From NCBI GenBank assembly GCA_947475465.1, contig CANJLK010000029.1, positions 1 through 43,382 on the forward strand: DNA of 43,382 nucleotides, read 5' to 3'. Shown piece by piece: positions 1 to 8,888 of this stretch (position 1 is its first letter; each line of letters begins with the position of its first letter). Source of the stretch: Caulobacteraceae bacterium (lineage in GTDB: Bacteria; Pseudomonadota; Alphaproteobacteria; Caulobacterales; Caulobacteraceae). The position numbers and the translations under genes were made by a program. Below the pieces are notes generated by a model that ran no database searches, was not told the DNA's origin, and saw only the letters and a program-made list of their open reading frames with translations.

Positions 1-758
<758 letters not shown>

Positions 759-957
759 GTGGGGAGATCCTCTCTCTGTTCCCGGCCGCATCACGTTTGC
801 CTTGGGGATCGCGCGCTTTTAGCGGCGGACACACAGCGTCCGTCCCTGCGCGGCGAACGTCCCCCAGAGCGACGGCGGCCGCGGGTTTCATAGACTGCGC
901 GCCGGGCTCCGTCCATGCGCCGCCATGCTCAAGCTGCGACCGGGGCGCTGGGCAGGC

Positions 958-1566
958 GTGATCACCGCCCTGCAATTGCGCGGCGTGGCGGTCAGCCGGG
1001 GCGGCCGGCGGCTGTTCTCCGGCCTCGACCTCGATCTCGCGCCGGGCGAGGTCTGCGCGCTCACCGGGGCGAACGGCGCCGGCAAGACCAGCCTGCTACG
1101 AACCATTGCAGGCCTGAGCGCACCCGACATGGGCGACATCGGCTTCGGCGGCGCCGACCCTGGCGACGCCCGCCAGGGCGGACTGCACCTGCTGGGGCAC
1201 TTGGACGGACTCAAGGCCGCCCGCACCACCCGCGAGGAACTCACCTTCTGGAGCCGCTGGGGCGGCGCCGCGTCGGATGGCGCGGACCAGGCGGTCACCG
1301 CCCTGGCGCTGGGCGGCCTGCTCGATCTGGAGGTCCGCCGGCTATCGGCGGGACAGCGCCGCCGGCTGGCGCTCGCCCGCCTGCTCGCCGCACCACGCCC
1401 GCTATGGCTGCTCGACGAACCGCTGAGTCCGCTGGACGCCGCCTGGCGCGCGCGGTTCGGCGCGGTGATGCAGGCGCACTTGGCCGGCGGCGGCATGATC
1501 CTGGCCGCGGTGCATGATCCCCTGCCCATCCCCGCCCGGTCGCTGGCGCTCGAGGCCGCGGCATGA
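958..1566 (+). CDS. ccmA: Cytochrome c biogenesis haem exporter ATP-binding protein CcmA
   Basis: ATPase of the CcmABCD complex, which releases holo-CcmE during System I cytochrome c maturation at the inner membrane. Counted from the GTG at 958 the protein has 202 residues. The Walker A motif GANGAGKT is at about 37-44, the ABC signature [10 protein letters not shown] at about 129-138, Walker B (WLLDEP) at about 150-155 and the switch histidine in AAVHD at about 186. The frame is also open to an ATG at 925, which would add 11 residues. I prefer the GTG because the family homology begins immediately after it, but the start is uncertain. The stop overlaps the ccmB start as ATGA, so the two are translationally coupled. 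Confidence 0.93.
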   Translation: MITALQLRGVAVSRGGRRLFSGLDLDLAPGEVCALTGANGAGKTSLLRTIAGLSAPDMGDIGFGGADPGDARQGGLHLLGHLDGLKAARTTREELTFWSRWGGAASDGADQAVTALALGGLLDLEVRRLSAGQRRRLALARLLAAPRPLWLLDEPLSPLDAAWRARFGAVMQAHLAGGGMILAAVHDPLPIPARSLALEAAA

Positions 1567-2228
1567 GCCGGATCAGCGCCTTGCTCGCCCGGGAGACGGC
1601 GCTGGCCTGGGGGCGCGGCGGCGGACCGCTGGTCAGCGTCGGCTTCTATGCCGGCGTCGCCACCCTGCTGCCGCTGGCCATCGGGCCGGAAGCCCAGCGT
1701 CTGGCCGCCATCGCGCCGGGCGCCGCCTGGGTCGCGCTGGCGCTGGCCTCGCTGCTGTCGCTCGACCGCCTGTTCGAGCGGGACTTCGAGGACGGCGCCT
1801 TGGACCTGCTGACACTCTCGTCCACCCCGCTGGAGCTCACCTGCGCCATCAAGTGCCTGAGCCAGTGGCTGGCCACCGGGGCGCCGCTGGCGCTGGCGGC
1901 GCCGATCGCCGCCATCGGTCTCGGCGCCCCGCCAGCCCTCGCCCCCCTGATCTTCGCCTGCGCCCTGGTGGGGGGCCTGGCGTTCGCCTTCACCGGCGGC
2001 ATCGGCGCGGCGCTCAGCCTGGGCGCGCGGCGCGGCGGCCTGCTCACCGCGGTGATCGTGCTGCCGCTGTTCGTCCCGCCGGTGATCTTCGGCGGCGGCG
2101 CACTCGACGCCTTCGCCAGCGGCCTCGGCTGGACCGCCGGCTTTGCACTGCTCTGCGCCTACGCCGCCGCCGCGGTGGCGCTCGGGCCGCTGGCCATGGC
2201 CGCCGCCTGCCGCAACGCGCTCGCCTGA
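1563..2228 (+). CDS. ccmB: Haem exporter permease CcmB
   Basis: Integral membrane permease subunit of the CcmABC complex. The 221-residue product has the usual family length and about six hydrophobic segments. Near residues 56-75 it has the typical [20 protein letters not shown] segment, an acidic stretch conserved in CcmB. It starts within the ATGA overlap with ccmA and is followed after 40 nt by ccmC. Order and overlap show one operon. Confidence 0.93.
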   Translation: MSRISALLARETALAWGRGGGPLVSVGFYAGVATLLPLAIGPEAQRLAAIAPGAAWVALALASLLSLDRLFERDFEDGALDLLTLSSTPLELTCAIKCLSQWLATGAPLALAAPIAAIGLGAPPALAPLIFACALVGGLAFAFTGGIGAALSLGARRGGLLTAVIVLPLFVPPVIFGGGALDAFASGLGWTAGFALLCAYAAAAVALGPLAMAAACRNALA

Positions 2229-2268
2229 CCGCCTTGCCCGTCCCCGCGCCCAGGGTTAAGCCGCATCT

Positions 2269-2997
2269 ATGATCCCCGCGCCCGCGTTCCTCTCCAATCC
2301 CGAGCGCTTCATGGCTTTCTCGCGCTGGGCCGCGCCGATGTTCGGGCTGATCGCCGCGATCCTGGGCCTGGCCGGCCTCTACCTGGGGTTCAGCGCGCCG
2401 GACGACTACCAGCAGGGCGCCACGGTGCGGATCATGTTCATCCATGTGCCGGCCGCCTGGCTCAGCATGTTCGTCTACGGCTGCCTGGCGGTCGCGAGCC
2501 TGCTGTCGCTGATCTTCCGCCACGCGCTCGCCGACGCCGCCGCCCAGGCCGCCGCGCCACTGGGCGCCGGCTTCACCTTCCTCGCGCTGGTCACCGGATC
2601 GCTGTGGGGCCGGCCGATGTGGGGGACCTGGTGGGTGTGGGACGCCCGGCTGACCTCGGTCCTGGTGCTGTTCCTGTTCTACCTGGCCTATATCGCCCTG
2701 CGCGCGGCGCTCGACGACGAGGCCAAGGCGGCGCGCGCCTGCGCCATCCTGGCGCTGGTCGGAGCGGTAAACCTGCCGGTCGTCCACTACAGCGTGGTGT
2801 GGTGGAACTCCCTGCACCAGGGCGCCTCGGTGTTCCGCGCCGACGGGCCGGCCATGCCGCCGGTGTTCCTGATCCCGCTCCTGCTGATGAGCCTGGCCTA
2901 CATGGCCGCGTTCGGCGCGCTCTGGCTGGTCAGCATCCGCGGCGAGGTCTGGCGCCGCCGCGCCGAAGCCGCCGCCCTGCGCGCGGCCAGGTCCTGA
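2269..2997 (+). CDS. ccmC: Haem transporter CcmC
   Basis: Haem-handling protein that presents haem to CcmE on the periplasmic side of the inner membrane. The 242-residue product has six predicted membrane segments and the tryptophan-rich WWVWDARLTS motif at residues 121-130. The two haem-ligand histidines expected for the family fall at H59 (MFIHVPAAW) and H183 (WWNSLHQ), matching the spacing known from Escherichia coli CcmC. The ATG at 2269 gives the usual N-terminus. ccmD follows after two bases. Confidence 0.95.
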   Translation: MIPAPAFLSNPERFMAFSRWAAPMFGLIAAILGLAGLYLGFSAPDDYQQGATVRIMFIHVPAAWLSMFVYGCLAVASLLSLIFRHALADAAAQAAAPLGAGFTFLALVTGSLWGRPMWGTWWVWDARLTSVLVLFLFYLAYIALRAALDDEAKAARACAILALVGAVNLPVVHYSVVWWNSLHQGASVFRADGPAMPPVFLIPLLLMSLAYMAAFGALWLVSIRGEVWRRRAEAAALRAARS

Positions 2998-2999
2998 CC

Positions 3000-3167
3000 A
3001 TGACCCACCTCGATATCCTGCACGTCGGCAAGTACGCGACCTTCATCGGCGCGGCCTACGGGATCAGCGTCATGGTCTTCGCCGGCATGGTCTGGACGAC
3101 GCTGGCCAAGGCCCGTCGCTGGCGCAAACGGGCCCAGGCTCTGGACGCGGCGTTAACCGGGCGTTGA
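3000..3167 (+). CDS. ccmD: Haem exporter subunit CcmD
   Basis: A 55-residue single-pass membrane protein that holds CcmA, CcmB and CcmC to CcmE. It begins MTHLDILHVGKYATFIGAAY, has one hydrophobic helix at about residues 14-34 and then a basic segment rich in Arg and Lys (KARRWRKR), the standard CcmD pattern. Its ATG lies two bases after the ccmC stop, so it is the last gene of ccmABCD. The other maturation genes (ccmE-H) are not in this window. Confidence 0.88.
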   Translation: MTHLDILHVGKYATFIGAAYGISVMVFAGMVWTTLAKARRWRKRAQALDAALTGR

Positions 3168-3202
3168 CCGCGCCCCGTCAGTTTGGCGGCAGCGTTAACC
3201 AT
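3153..3202. promoter_or_regulatory. Possible CtrA-type sites after ccmD
   Basis: TTAACCGGGCGTTGA at 3153-3167 resembles the CtrA box (TTAA-N7-TTAA) with one mismatch, and TTAACCAT at 3195-3202 matches the reported CtrA half-site form. The first lies inside the ccmD 3' end, the second just upstream of the small damaged ORF at 3239. Such short motifs occur by chance, so this is a weak call. Confidence 0.2.
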
Positions 3203-3238
3203 AACCGAGCCAGCCGCTGCTAAGCCCGATCCGCCCCA

Positions 3239-3474
3239 ATGCGCTCACGCCGCAGACCGCCGCACCGCCAGCTGCGGACGGCGCGCGGCTGGCCGCGCAG
3301 CGGGCCTTCTTCGACGCTGCCCGGGCCCAGCCTTCCGCTGCGACGGCGTCCCAGACCACGCCGATCCAGCTCGCCGCCGCGTCGCCGCCCAGGCCCGCAC
3401 GACTGCCAGATCCCGCGGCGGAGCCGCCGACCCGCATCCTGCGCCCGGGGTCGCTTCTCGACATCCGGGTCTGA
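3239..3474 (+). pseudogene. Small coding frame with a start-proximal frameshift
   Basis: A reading frame with strong high-GC codon bias runs from 3205 to the stop at 3472-3474 and ends RPGSLLDIRV. It has no ATG, GTG or TTG start after the in-frame TAA at 3202. The only nearby ATG (3239) is in the wrong frame by one base. One extra G after that ATG (GG instead of G) would give Met-Ala-Leu-Thr-Pro-Gln and continue into the coding-like frame of about 78 residues (AAQRAFFDAARAQ, then a Pro/Ala-rich linker). I infer a small gene broken by a single-base deletion or a sequencing error; a CTG start at 3217 is another option. Function is unknown. The remainder of the ccmD-3554 interval shows no other coding signal. 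Confidence 0.4.
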
Positions 3475-3553
3475 ATTACGAACCTTAAGTGGTTATATGA
3501 TCTAAACTTTTATTCGCTAGGAACAGTCCGCGGCTGCGGAGAGTTTTCTGGCC

Positions 3554-3769
3554 ATGGATAAGCGGGAAGACCAGATTTATCGTGAGGCTGCCGCGCTCTG
3601 GCGCGCGGTGTTCGACGAACCGCCACCTGCGGCGGATGGATCGACGATACTCGATATCCTCACCCGCCGGCTGCCGATGGCCGAGTACCAGCGACTGCGG
3701 TCGCTTCATCTGCGCCCCGCGACCATCACCGGTCCCGGCCAGGCGCGCCGCCGTGGCGAACTCGGCTGA
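3554..3769 (+). CDS. Small hypothetical protein (71 aa)
   Basis: I do not recognise a named family. The product is soluble-looking and mixed in charge (MDKREDQIYREAAALWRAVF), with a DGSTILDILTRRLP segment and a basic end. Codon use matches the neighbouring genes, and GGAGAG lies about 12 nt upstream of the ATG. It stands alone between the damaged small gene and the MarR gene on the opposite strand. It is likely real because of the codon bias and ribosome-binding sequence. No function can be assigned. Confidence 0.6.
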   Translation: MDKREDQIYREAAALWRAVFDEPPPAADGSTILDILTRRLPMAEYQRLRSLHLRPATITGPGQARRRGELG

Positions 3770-3829
3770 CGTCCGGCGCTAGAGCCAATTCAAAAGTCTA
3801 GAGCGCGTCGCACCTAACCCTGACGCGTT

Positions 3830-4420
3830 CTAGGCTTCCGCCAGGTCCTTCTTCGGCTTCTTGGACTTCAGCTTCGCCGGCTTGTCCACCTTGCCGGCCT
3901 TAGGCTTGCCGCCCTTTGCCTTCTTGAGCTTGGCCGGCTTGGCAGGTTTGGCTGGCTTGTCTGCCGCCGCCTCGTCCTCGCGCCGAACCAGGTCGCGCAA
4001 CAGCCCGACGAAGGTCTCCCGCCGCCCGCCGCCGCCGATCAGCTTGAGGAGCCGCGCATCCGCAGCAGCCATCCGCGGCGCCGCCTCGCTCAGCGCCGCC
4101 CGGCCGGCGTCGGTGAGACGCACCGCATTGGCCCGCGCGTCGAGGGCGGAGCGTTCCCGCTCGAGCAGCCCCTTGGCGATCATCCGTGTGGCCATATCGG
4201 CCAGCGTCGAGCGATCGATGCCGGTGCTTCTGACCAAGTCCGCCTGGGCAGCGCCGTCATGCTCGGCGGTCGCGGCCAGCACCGCAAACTGACGCTGGGT
4301 GATCGCGCCCGCACCAAACTCTTCCGCATAGATGTCCAGCGCGCGTTGCAGGGCGCGGTGCAGCAGGTGGCTGGGTGAACGGTCCAGCGTCGCAATCCCG
4401 GTCGACTTGGATTTAGCCAT
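3830..4420 (-). CDS. MarR-family transcriptional regulator with lysine-rich C-terminal tail
   Basis: Winged-helix DNA-binding repressor type. Starting at the ATG at 4420, preceded by GGGGGAT, it has 196 residues. The MarR core covers about residues 15-145: ITQRQFAVLAATAEHDGAAQ, then the recognition region DLVRSTGIDRSTLADMATRM and the wing ERSALDARANAVRLTDAG. Residues 150-196 are low complexity with 17 lysines in KPAK/KKAK-type units, resembling histone H1 or AlgP tails. A longer frame is open to 4552, but it lacks family homology and a ribosome site. The ligand and targets are unknown. The tail probably adds non-specific DNA binding (inference). Confidence 0.88.
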   Translation of the reverse strand: MAKSKSTGIATLDRSPSHLLHRALQRALDIYAEEFGAGAITQRQFAVLAATAEHDGAAQADLVRSTGIDRSTLADMATRMIAKGLLERERSALDARANAVRLTDAGRAALSEAAPRMAAADARLLKLIGGGGRRETFVGLLRDLVRREDEAAADKPAKPAKPAKLKKAKGGKPKAGKVDKPAKLKSKKPKKDLAEA

Positions 4421-4517
4421 CGGATCCCCCTTGAGCGCCAAACACACTAGACGCCCTTTGCGTCGTTTTCGCGACAGGCGCTCCGTGGACGGCGCCCCGG
4501 GGTCGGTCAGTGGGCGG

Positions 4518-5090
4518 TCAGGCGCTGGGCGGCGCCTCGTCGTCGGGGGCATGCTTCATCATCAGCGGCGCCTGGCTCATCGCGAACAGGAAGATCAGCA
4601 CCGCCACGCCCGGGAACTTGAAGAACCCCCAGACGATCGTCGTCTGGGTCCGCCAGACCAGCTCGTTGAGGATCGCCAGCGCAAAGAACAGCAGGGCGTA
4701 GCGCAGCGTCAGGGTCCGGACCACCGGGTCGGGCAGGTGGAACGCGTCGCCCATCATCACCTTGAGCGGATTCTTGCCACGCAGATGGCCGCCCAGCAGG
4801 AAGATCCCGAACACCGCGTAGAGCAGGGTCGGCTTGACCTTGATGAACCGCTCGTCGTGGAAGGCGATGGTCATGCCGCCGAACACCACCCCCATCACCG
4901 CGGTCACCAGCGGCATCGGCGCGACGCGCTTCTCCAGGAAATAGCCAACCACCAGCGCCAGGATCGAGCCGCCGACGATGGCCCAGCTGGCGGTGATCGC
5001 GCTGCGGGTGATCAGCAGCGTCCCCAGCCAGAGCACCAGCCCGGCGTAATCGACGAAATAGCGGACGTAGCGCCGGGCCTTGTCAGTCAT
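4518..5090 (-). CDS. ispZ: Septation protein IspZ / inner membrane protein YciB
   Basis: Multi-pass inner membrane protein of the YciB/IspZ family, linked to envelope synthesis and division. The 190-residue product has about five hydrophobic segments and the conserved blocks VFGGMTIAFHDERFIKVKPT and LNELVWRTQTTIVWGFFKF. Its start overlaps the ftsY stop as ATGA, so both are translated from one message; the ftsY-ispZ pairing is common in alphaproteobacteria. The tail (DDEAPPSA) is hydrophilic. Confidence 0.92.
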   Translation of the reverse strand: MTDKARRYVRYFVDYAGLVLWLGTLLITRSAITASWAIVGGSILALVVGYFLEKRVAPMPLVTAVMGVVFGGMTIAFHDERFIKVKPTLLYAVFGIFLLGGHLRGKNPLKVMMGDAFHLPDPVVRTLTLRYALLFFALAILNELVWRTQTTIVWGFFKFPGVAVLIFLFAMSQAPLMMKHAPDDEAPPSA

Positions 5091-6031
5091 CGTTGGGTCT
5101 CTTCCAGTCCCACCAGGGAGCGGGCGAAGGCGTGGGCGTTGAACGGCTGCAGGTCGTCGATCGCCTCACCGACGCCCACCAGCTTGATGGGACTGTCCGA
5201 CGCCTGGGCCACGGGCACCAGCACGCCGCCCCGGGCGGTGCCGTCGAGCTTGGTCATGACGATCCCGGAGACGCCGATCTGGTTGCCAAAGATGTTCTCC
5301 TGCGCCAGCGCGTTGCGCCCCACCGTGGCGTCCAGCACCAGCAGCGTCTCGTGCGGCGCATCGGGATCGAGCTTCTTCACCACCCGGATGATCTTGTGCA
5401 GTTCGTCCATCAGCCCCTGCTTGTTCTGCAGCCGGCCGGCGGTGTCGATCAGCACCACGTCATAATTCTGCGCCTGGGCGCGTTCCACGGCCTCGAAGAC
5501 CAGGCCCGCGGCGTCGGAATTGATCGGCCGGGAGATGAAGTCGGCGCGGGCCCGGTCCGCCCAGACCTTGAGCTGCTCGACCGCCGCGGCGCGGAAGGTG
5601 TCGCCGGCGACGATCAGCACCTTGGCGCCCCGCCCCGTAAGATCGGCGGCGATCTTGCCCAGCGTCGTGGTCTTGCCCGAGCCGTTCACCCCGATGAACA
5701 GCACCACATAGGGCTTAGGCCCCGACAGCGGATCGAAACTCCCTTGCCGGGGCGCCAGCTCGTCGCCGATCGCCTGCGCCAGGGCCTCCTTGATGTCAGC
5801 CTCGTCGACGTCCTTGCCGAACCGCTCGGCGGAAAACCGCTGCGTGATCCGGGCGGCGGCCTGCGGCCCCAGGTCCGCCTCGATCAGCATCTCCTCGAGC
5901 GCGTCGAGCTTGACCTGGTCCAGCGGCTCCTTGGCGGAAAAGACGCTGGTGATCTGTTCGCCGACCTGTTTGGACGAGCGGGTCAGCCCGTCGGTCAGGC
6001 GCTGCAGCCAGCCGCGTTTGGGTTCGGTCAT
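5087..6031 (-). CDS. ftsY: Signal recognition particle receptor FtsY
   Basis: SRP-type GTPase that docks the SRP-ribosome complex to the membrane for co-translational insertion. The protein is 314 residues, of the short kind without a long acidic A domain. It has an N domain (1-100) and a G domain with P-loop GVNGSGKT (114-121), DTFRAAA (144-150), DTAGR (196-200), TKLDGTARGG and the closing GVGEAIDDLQPF. It is the first gene of the pair with ispZ and is divergent from the TRIC-family gene across 60 bp. Confidence 0.97.
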   Translation of the reverse strand: MTEPKRGWLQRLTDGLTRSSKQVGEQITSVFSAKEPLDQVKLDALEEMLIEADLGPQAAARITQRFSAERFGKDVDEADIKEALAQAIGDELAPRQGSFDPLSGPKPYVVLFIGVNGSGKTTTLGKIAADLTGRGAKVLIVAGDTFRAAAVEQLKVWADRARADFISRPINSDAAGLVFEAVERAQAQNYDVVLIDTAGRLQNKQGLMDELHKIIRVVKKLDPDAPHETLLVLDATVGRNALAQENIFGNQIGVSGIVMTKLDGTARGGVLVPVAQASDSPIKLVGVGEAIDDLQPFNAHAFARSLVGLEETQR

Positions 6032-6091
6032 GGAGCGGGCTTCTAGCTCGCGGCTTGCAGAAGGTCACGCACCTCCGCAGGGTGTCGCCTC

Positions 6092-6721
6092 ATGAACGGC
6101 CTCGCCACCGCCCTCACCGCCCTCGACTACGCCGCCGTGGCGGTGTTCGGCGCAACCGGCGCGCTCGCCGCGGCGCGGCGCAAGCACGACATCATCACCT
6201 TCGGCTTCTTCGCAGCCGTCACAGGAGTTGGCGGCGGCACCCTGCGCGACCTGTTGATCGGCGCGCCGGTGTTCTGGGTCGGCCGGCCGCAGTATCTGGT
6301 GGTGTGCCTGGCCGCCGCGGCGGCGGTCTGGGTGCTGGGGCCGCGCCGTTTCCGGTCCCGCATCCTGACCTGGCTGGACGCCCTGGGCCTGGCCGCCTAC
6401 GCGGTGGTCGGCGCGCTGAAGGCGACCTCGCTGGGCGTCCCGCCGATCTCGGCCATCGTCATGGGCGTGCTGACCGCCACCTTCGGCGGGGTGATCCGCG
6501 ACATCCTGGCCCACGAGCCCTCGGTGCTGCTGCAGCGCGAGCTCTACGTCACCCCCGCCCTGGCCGGCGCCGGCGCCTTCGTGGGCCTGGGCCTGATCGG
6601 CGCCCCCGCCCTGCTGGCCGGCGGCGCGGGCTTTGCCATCGCGCTGTCGATCCGCGCCGGGGCGATCCTCTGGGGCTGGTCCCTGCAAGGCTTTGGCGGC
6701 CCGACAACCGATGACCCCTAG
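6092..6721 (+). CDS. Trimeric intracellular cation channel (TRIC/YicG) family membrane protein
   Basis: Inner membrane protein of 209 residues with seven hydrophobic segments in two related halves. Each half has the glycine-rich motif of the family: TGVGGGTLRDLLIG in the first and TATFGGVIRDIL in the second. Prokaryotic relatives form trimeric K+-permeable channels, and others of the old UPF0126 group have been linked to glycine uptake. The substrate here is therefore not fixed. The start at 6092 is the first ATG of the homologous region. Confidence 0.88.
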   Translation: MNGLATALTALDYAAVAVFGATGALAAARRKHDIITFGFFAAVTGVGGGTLRDLLIGAPVFWVGRPQYLVVCLAAAAAVWVLGPRRFRSRILTWLDALGLAAYAVVGALKATSLGVPPISAIVMGVLTATFGGVIRDILAHEPSVLLQRELYVTPALAGAGAFVGLGLIGAPALLAGGAGFAIALSIRAGAILWGWSLQGFGGPTTDDP

Positions 6722-6736
6722 GATTCAACCCCAACA

Positions 6737-6860
6737 CCGCTCATCCCGGCGAACGCCGGGACCCAGCCTGAGATGTGGAATGCGGATGGAAGGGCTCTGC
6801 GCCCTTAGAGCCCACCTCTGAGTTCGCCATCTGGGTCCCGGCCTTCGCCGGGATGAGCGG
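6737..6860. repeat. REP-like palindromic element, intact copy 1
   Basis: A 124-bp element bounded by 30-nt inverted arms beginning CCGCTCATCCCGGCG and ending CGCCGGGATGAGCGG, with one mismatch between the arms. Each arm holds its own small hairpin (CCCGGCGAACGCCGGG on the left). The centre carries an AAGGGC...GAGCCCA core that is shared with the copy at 10424. It lies between the 3' ends of the TRIC gene and the oligopeptidase gene, so it may form a bidirectional transcript-end structure. Confidence 0.85.
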
Positions 6861-6887
6861 AAAGATTGTTGCGGATGACCTGACCCC

Positions 6888-8741
6888 CTAGGTCTTCAGC
6901 AACGCCTCCATCTGGTCCAGCGTGCGGCTGAACCGGGCCACCAGGGCGCGGTAGGGCTCGGGCGAGGTCATGTCGACGCCCGCCCGCTTGAGGATGTCCA
7001 CGGCATAGTCCGACCCGCCGGCCCGCAGCACATTGAGGTAGGTCTCGCGGTCGGCGACCTTTCCGCCCGCGATCCTGTCGGCGAAATAGGCCGAGGCGCT
7101 CACCGAGGTCGCGTACTTGAAGACGTAGAAGTTCATGTAGAAGTGCTGCGGATAGGCCCATTCGATCGCGTACAGCGGATCGATGGTCATCCCCGGCCCG
7201 TGATAGCGCTTCAAGAGGTCCAGGTAGATCGCGCTCATCGCCTTGCCCGACAGCGCCTCGCCCCGCTCGGCTGTCTGGTGGATGGCCAGTTCGAACTCGG
7301 CGAACATCGTCTGGCGATAAAAGGTCGCCCGCAGCAGCTCGCACACCCGGTCCAGGTAGAACAGCGTCTCGGCCTTGGTCTTGGCCTGCTTGAGCATGGC
7401 CTGGGTCAGCAGGTGCTCGTTCAGCGTCGAGGCGATCTCGGCGGTGAAGATCGGGTAGCCGGCGGTGTCATAGGGCTGCGTCTTGTTGGACAGCAGGCTG
7501 TGCATCCCGTGCCCCCACTCGTGGGCGAAGGTGGTCAGCCCCTCATAGTCGTCGGTGTGGTTGAGCAGCAGATAGGGGTGCACGTCATAGGCGCCCGGAT
7601 TCATATAGGCCCCGGCGTACTTCCCCTTGCGCGGATAGACGTCCATCCAGCGCGCCGCCGTCGCCTTGGCCAAGGTCTCCACATACTCCGGCCCCAGCGG
7701 CTTGACCGCCGCCAGGGTCAGCTCCCGCGTCTCGGCCAGGCCAAACTTGCGGTCCAGCTTCGTCACTGCCGGATAGATGTCGTAATAGGCCAGGTCCGAC
7801 AGGCCCAGCATCCGTCGGCGGATGTCGAAATAGCGGTGCAGCACCGGCAGGCCGCGGTTCGCCTCGGCCACCAGGGTCGTATAGACGCCCACCGGGATGT
7901 TGGTGTCGGCCAGCGAGGACGCCACGGCGCTCTCGAACCTGCGCGCCCGGGCCCGGAAGATATTCCCCTGCACCTCGGCCGACAGCGCCGCCCCCAGGCT
8001 GCTCTCGAAGGGCGCGATGGCGCCGAAGAAGGTGTCCATCGCCTTCTTCCGCTCCGCCCGGTCGGGCAGGGCGCGGACCACCGCATAGGCCTGCGGGTCG
8101 ACCCGCACTTTCCCGGTTGAGAAGGTGGTCTCCGTCCACGGCAGGTCCGACAGGAACAGCTGGCTGCGGATCTCGCGCGGGCTCGACATCACCCGGGTGG
8201 TGGAGGCCAGCAGCGCCTCGCCGGCGTTATCCAGGGTGTGCGGCGCCTGCCGCAGGATATCGCGCAGGCCAAAGGCGAACCGGGAGAGGCCCGGCTCGGC
8301 CGCCAGGAAGCCGTCGATCCGCGCCGCGCCGACCCCCAGCACCTCGGGCGCCACGAACGCGGTCGCCTCGCCCAGCTTGCCGTAGAGGGCGATGGAGAGC
8401 TGCCGCCGCTCCTGGTTGGCGGAGACGCTGAGGTCCTCATCGCCCTTCAGCCCCGCATAGACCCCCAGCCGCGACACCCGGCGGTCCAGGTCCGAAATCG
8501 TCTGCAACGCCGTCCTCAGCGTGGCCGCGCTTTCCCCCAGCCGGCCCTTGAAGGCGCCGATGGTGGGCAGCGCCTGCTCCACCGCCAGCCGCTCGGCGGT
8601 CCAGGCCGCGTCGTCGGGATAGAGCTGCGTCAGGTCCCAGGTGGTGGCCAGGCCGTCGGCCGCCAGGGCCGCCGGCGCGCCGGCCAGCGACAGGGCGGCG
8701 GCGGAGAGAAGCAGGGCTTCGCGGCGCGAGAGGTCGGTCAC
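6888..8741 (-). CDS. pepF: Oligoendopeptidase F-type M3 metallopeptidase with Tat-type signal
   Basis: Zinc peptidase of 617 residues that cleaves short peptides. The metal site HEWGH is at residues 407-411 within TTFAHEWGHGMHSLL, with a downstream NEHLLTQAML helix supplying the third ligand region. The N-terminus MTDLSRREALLLSAAALSLA carries a twin-arginine motif followed by a hydrophobic stretch and an AxA site near residue 28, which suggests export to the periplasm. Most PepF enzymes are cytosolic, so this is a secreted variant. Its coding end lies 27 bp from a REP-like element. Confidence 0.92.
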   Translation of the reverse strand: MTDLSRREALLLSAAALSLAGAPAALAADGLATTWDLTQLYPDDAAWTAERLAVEQALPTIGAFKGRLGESAATLRTALQTISDLDRRVSRLGVYAGLKGDEDLSVSANQERRQLSIALYGKLGEATAFVAPEVLGVGAARIDGFLAAEPGLSRFAFGLRDILRQAPHTLDNAGEALLASTTRVMSSPREIRSQLFLSDLPWTETTFSTGKVRVDPQAYAVVRALPDRAERKKAMDTFFGAIAPFESSLGAALSAEVQGNIFRARARRFESAVASSLADTNIPVGVYTTLVAEANRGLPVLHRYFDIRRRMLGLSDLAYYDIYPAVTKLDRKFGLAETRELTLAAVKPLGPEYVETLAKATAARWMDVYPRKGKYAGAYMNPGAYDVHPYLLLNHTDDYEGLTTFAHEWGHGMHSLLSNKTQPYDTAGYPIFTAEIASTLNEHLLTQAMLKQAKTKAETLFYLDRVCELLRATFYRQTMFAEFELAIHQTAERGEALSGKAMSAIYLDLLKRYHGPGMTIDPLYAIEWAYPQHFYMNFYVFKYATSVSASAYFADRIAGGKVADRETYLNVLRAGGSDYAVDILKRAGVDMTSPEPYRALVARFSRTLDQMEALLKT

Positions 8742-8888
8742 GGGCAGGCGCTCCAGTTGGGGGGATGCCCAAGGCTAGGAGCAAAGGCCGGCAAGTCCAA
8801 GCGGCGCCATCGGCGCGCGGTTAACGAATCGGTGGCGGTTGGACCGCTACGGTCGCAGCAAGATTCAGGCCAGAGGGGGGCTAAGACC

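Noticed and set aside
3183..3488. 101-codon frame after ccmD
   Set aside because: Its composition (Arg/Cys/His-rich) is that of an off-frame reading; the biased frame is the one ending at 3474.
4332..5465. 377-codon plus-strand frame opposite ispZ and ftsY
   Set aside because: Antisense shadow of two coupled genes with clear family identity.
5093..6046. 317-codon plus-strand frame opposite ftsY
   Set aside because: A mirror of the FtsY frame with a His/Gln/Arg-rich composition typical of antisense frames in GC-rich DNA.
8238..8888. Upstream extension of the rpoN frame
   Set aside because: It lies over the 5' part of the oligopeptidase gene on the other strand, and RpoN homology begins only at 8889.
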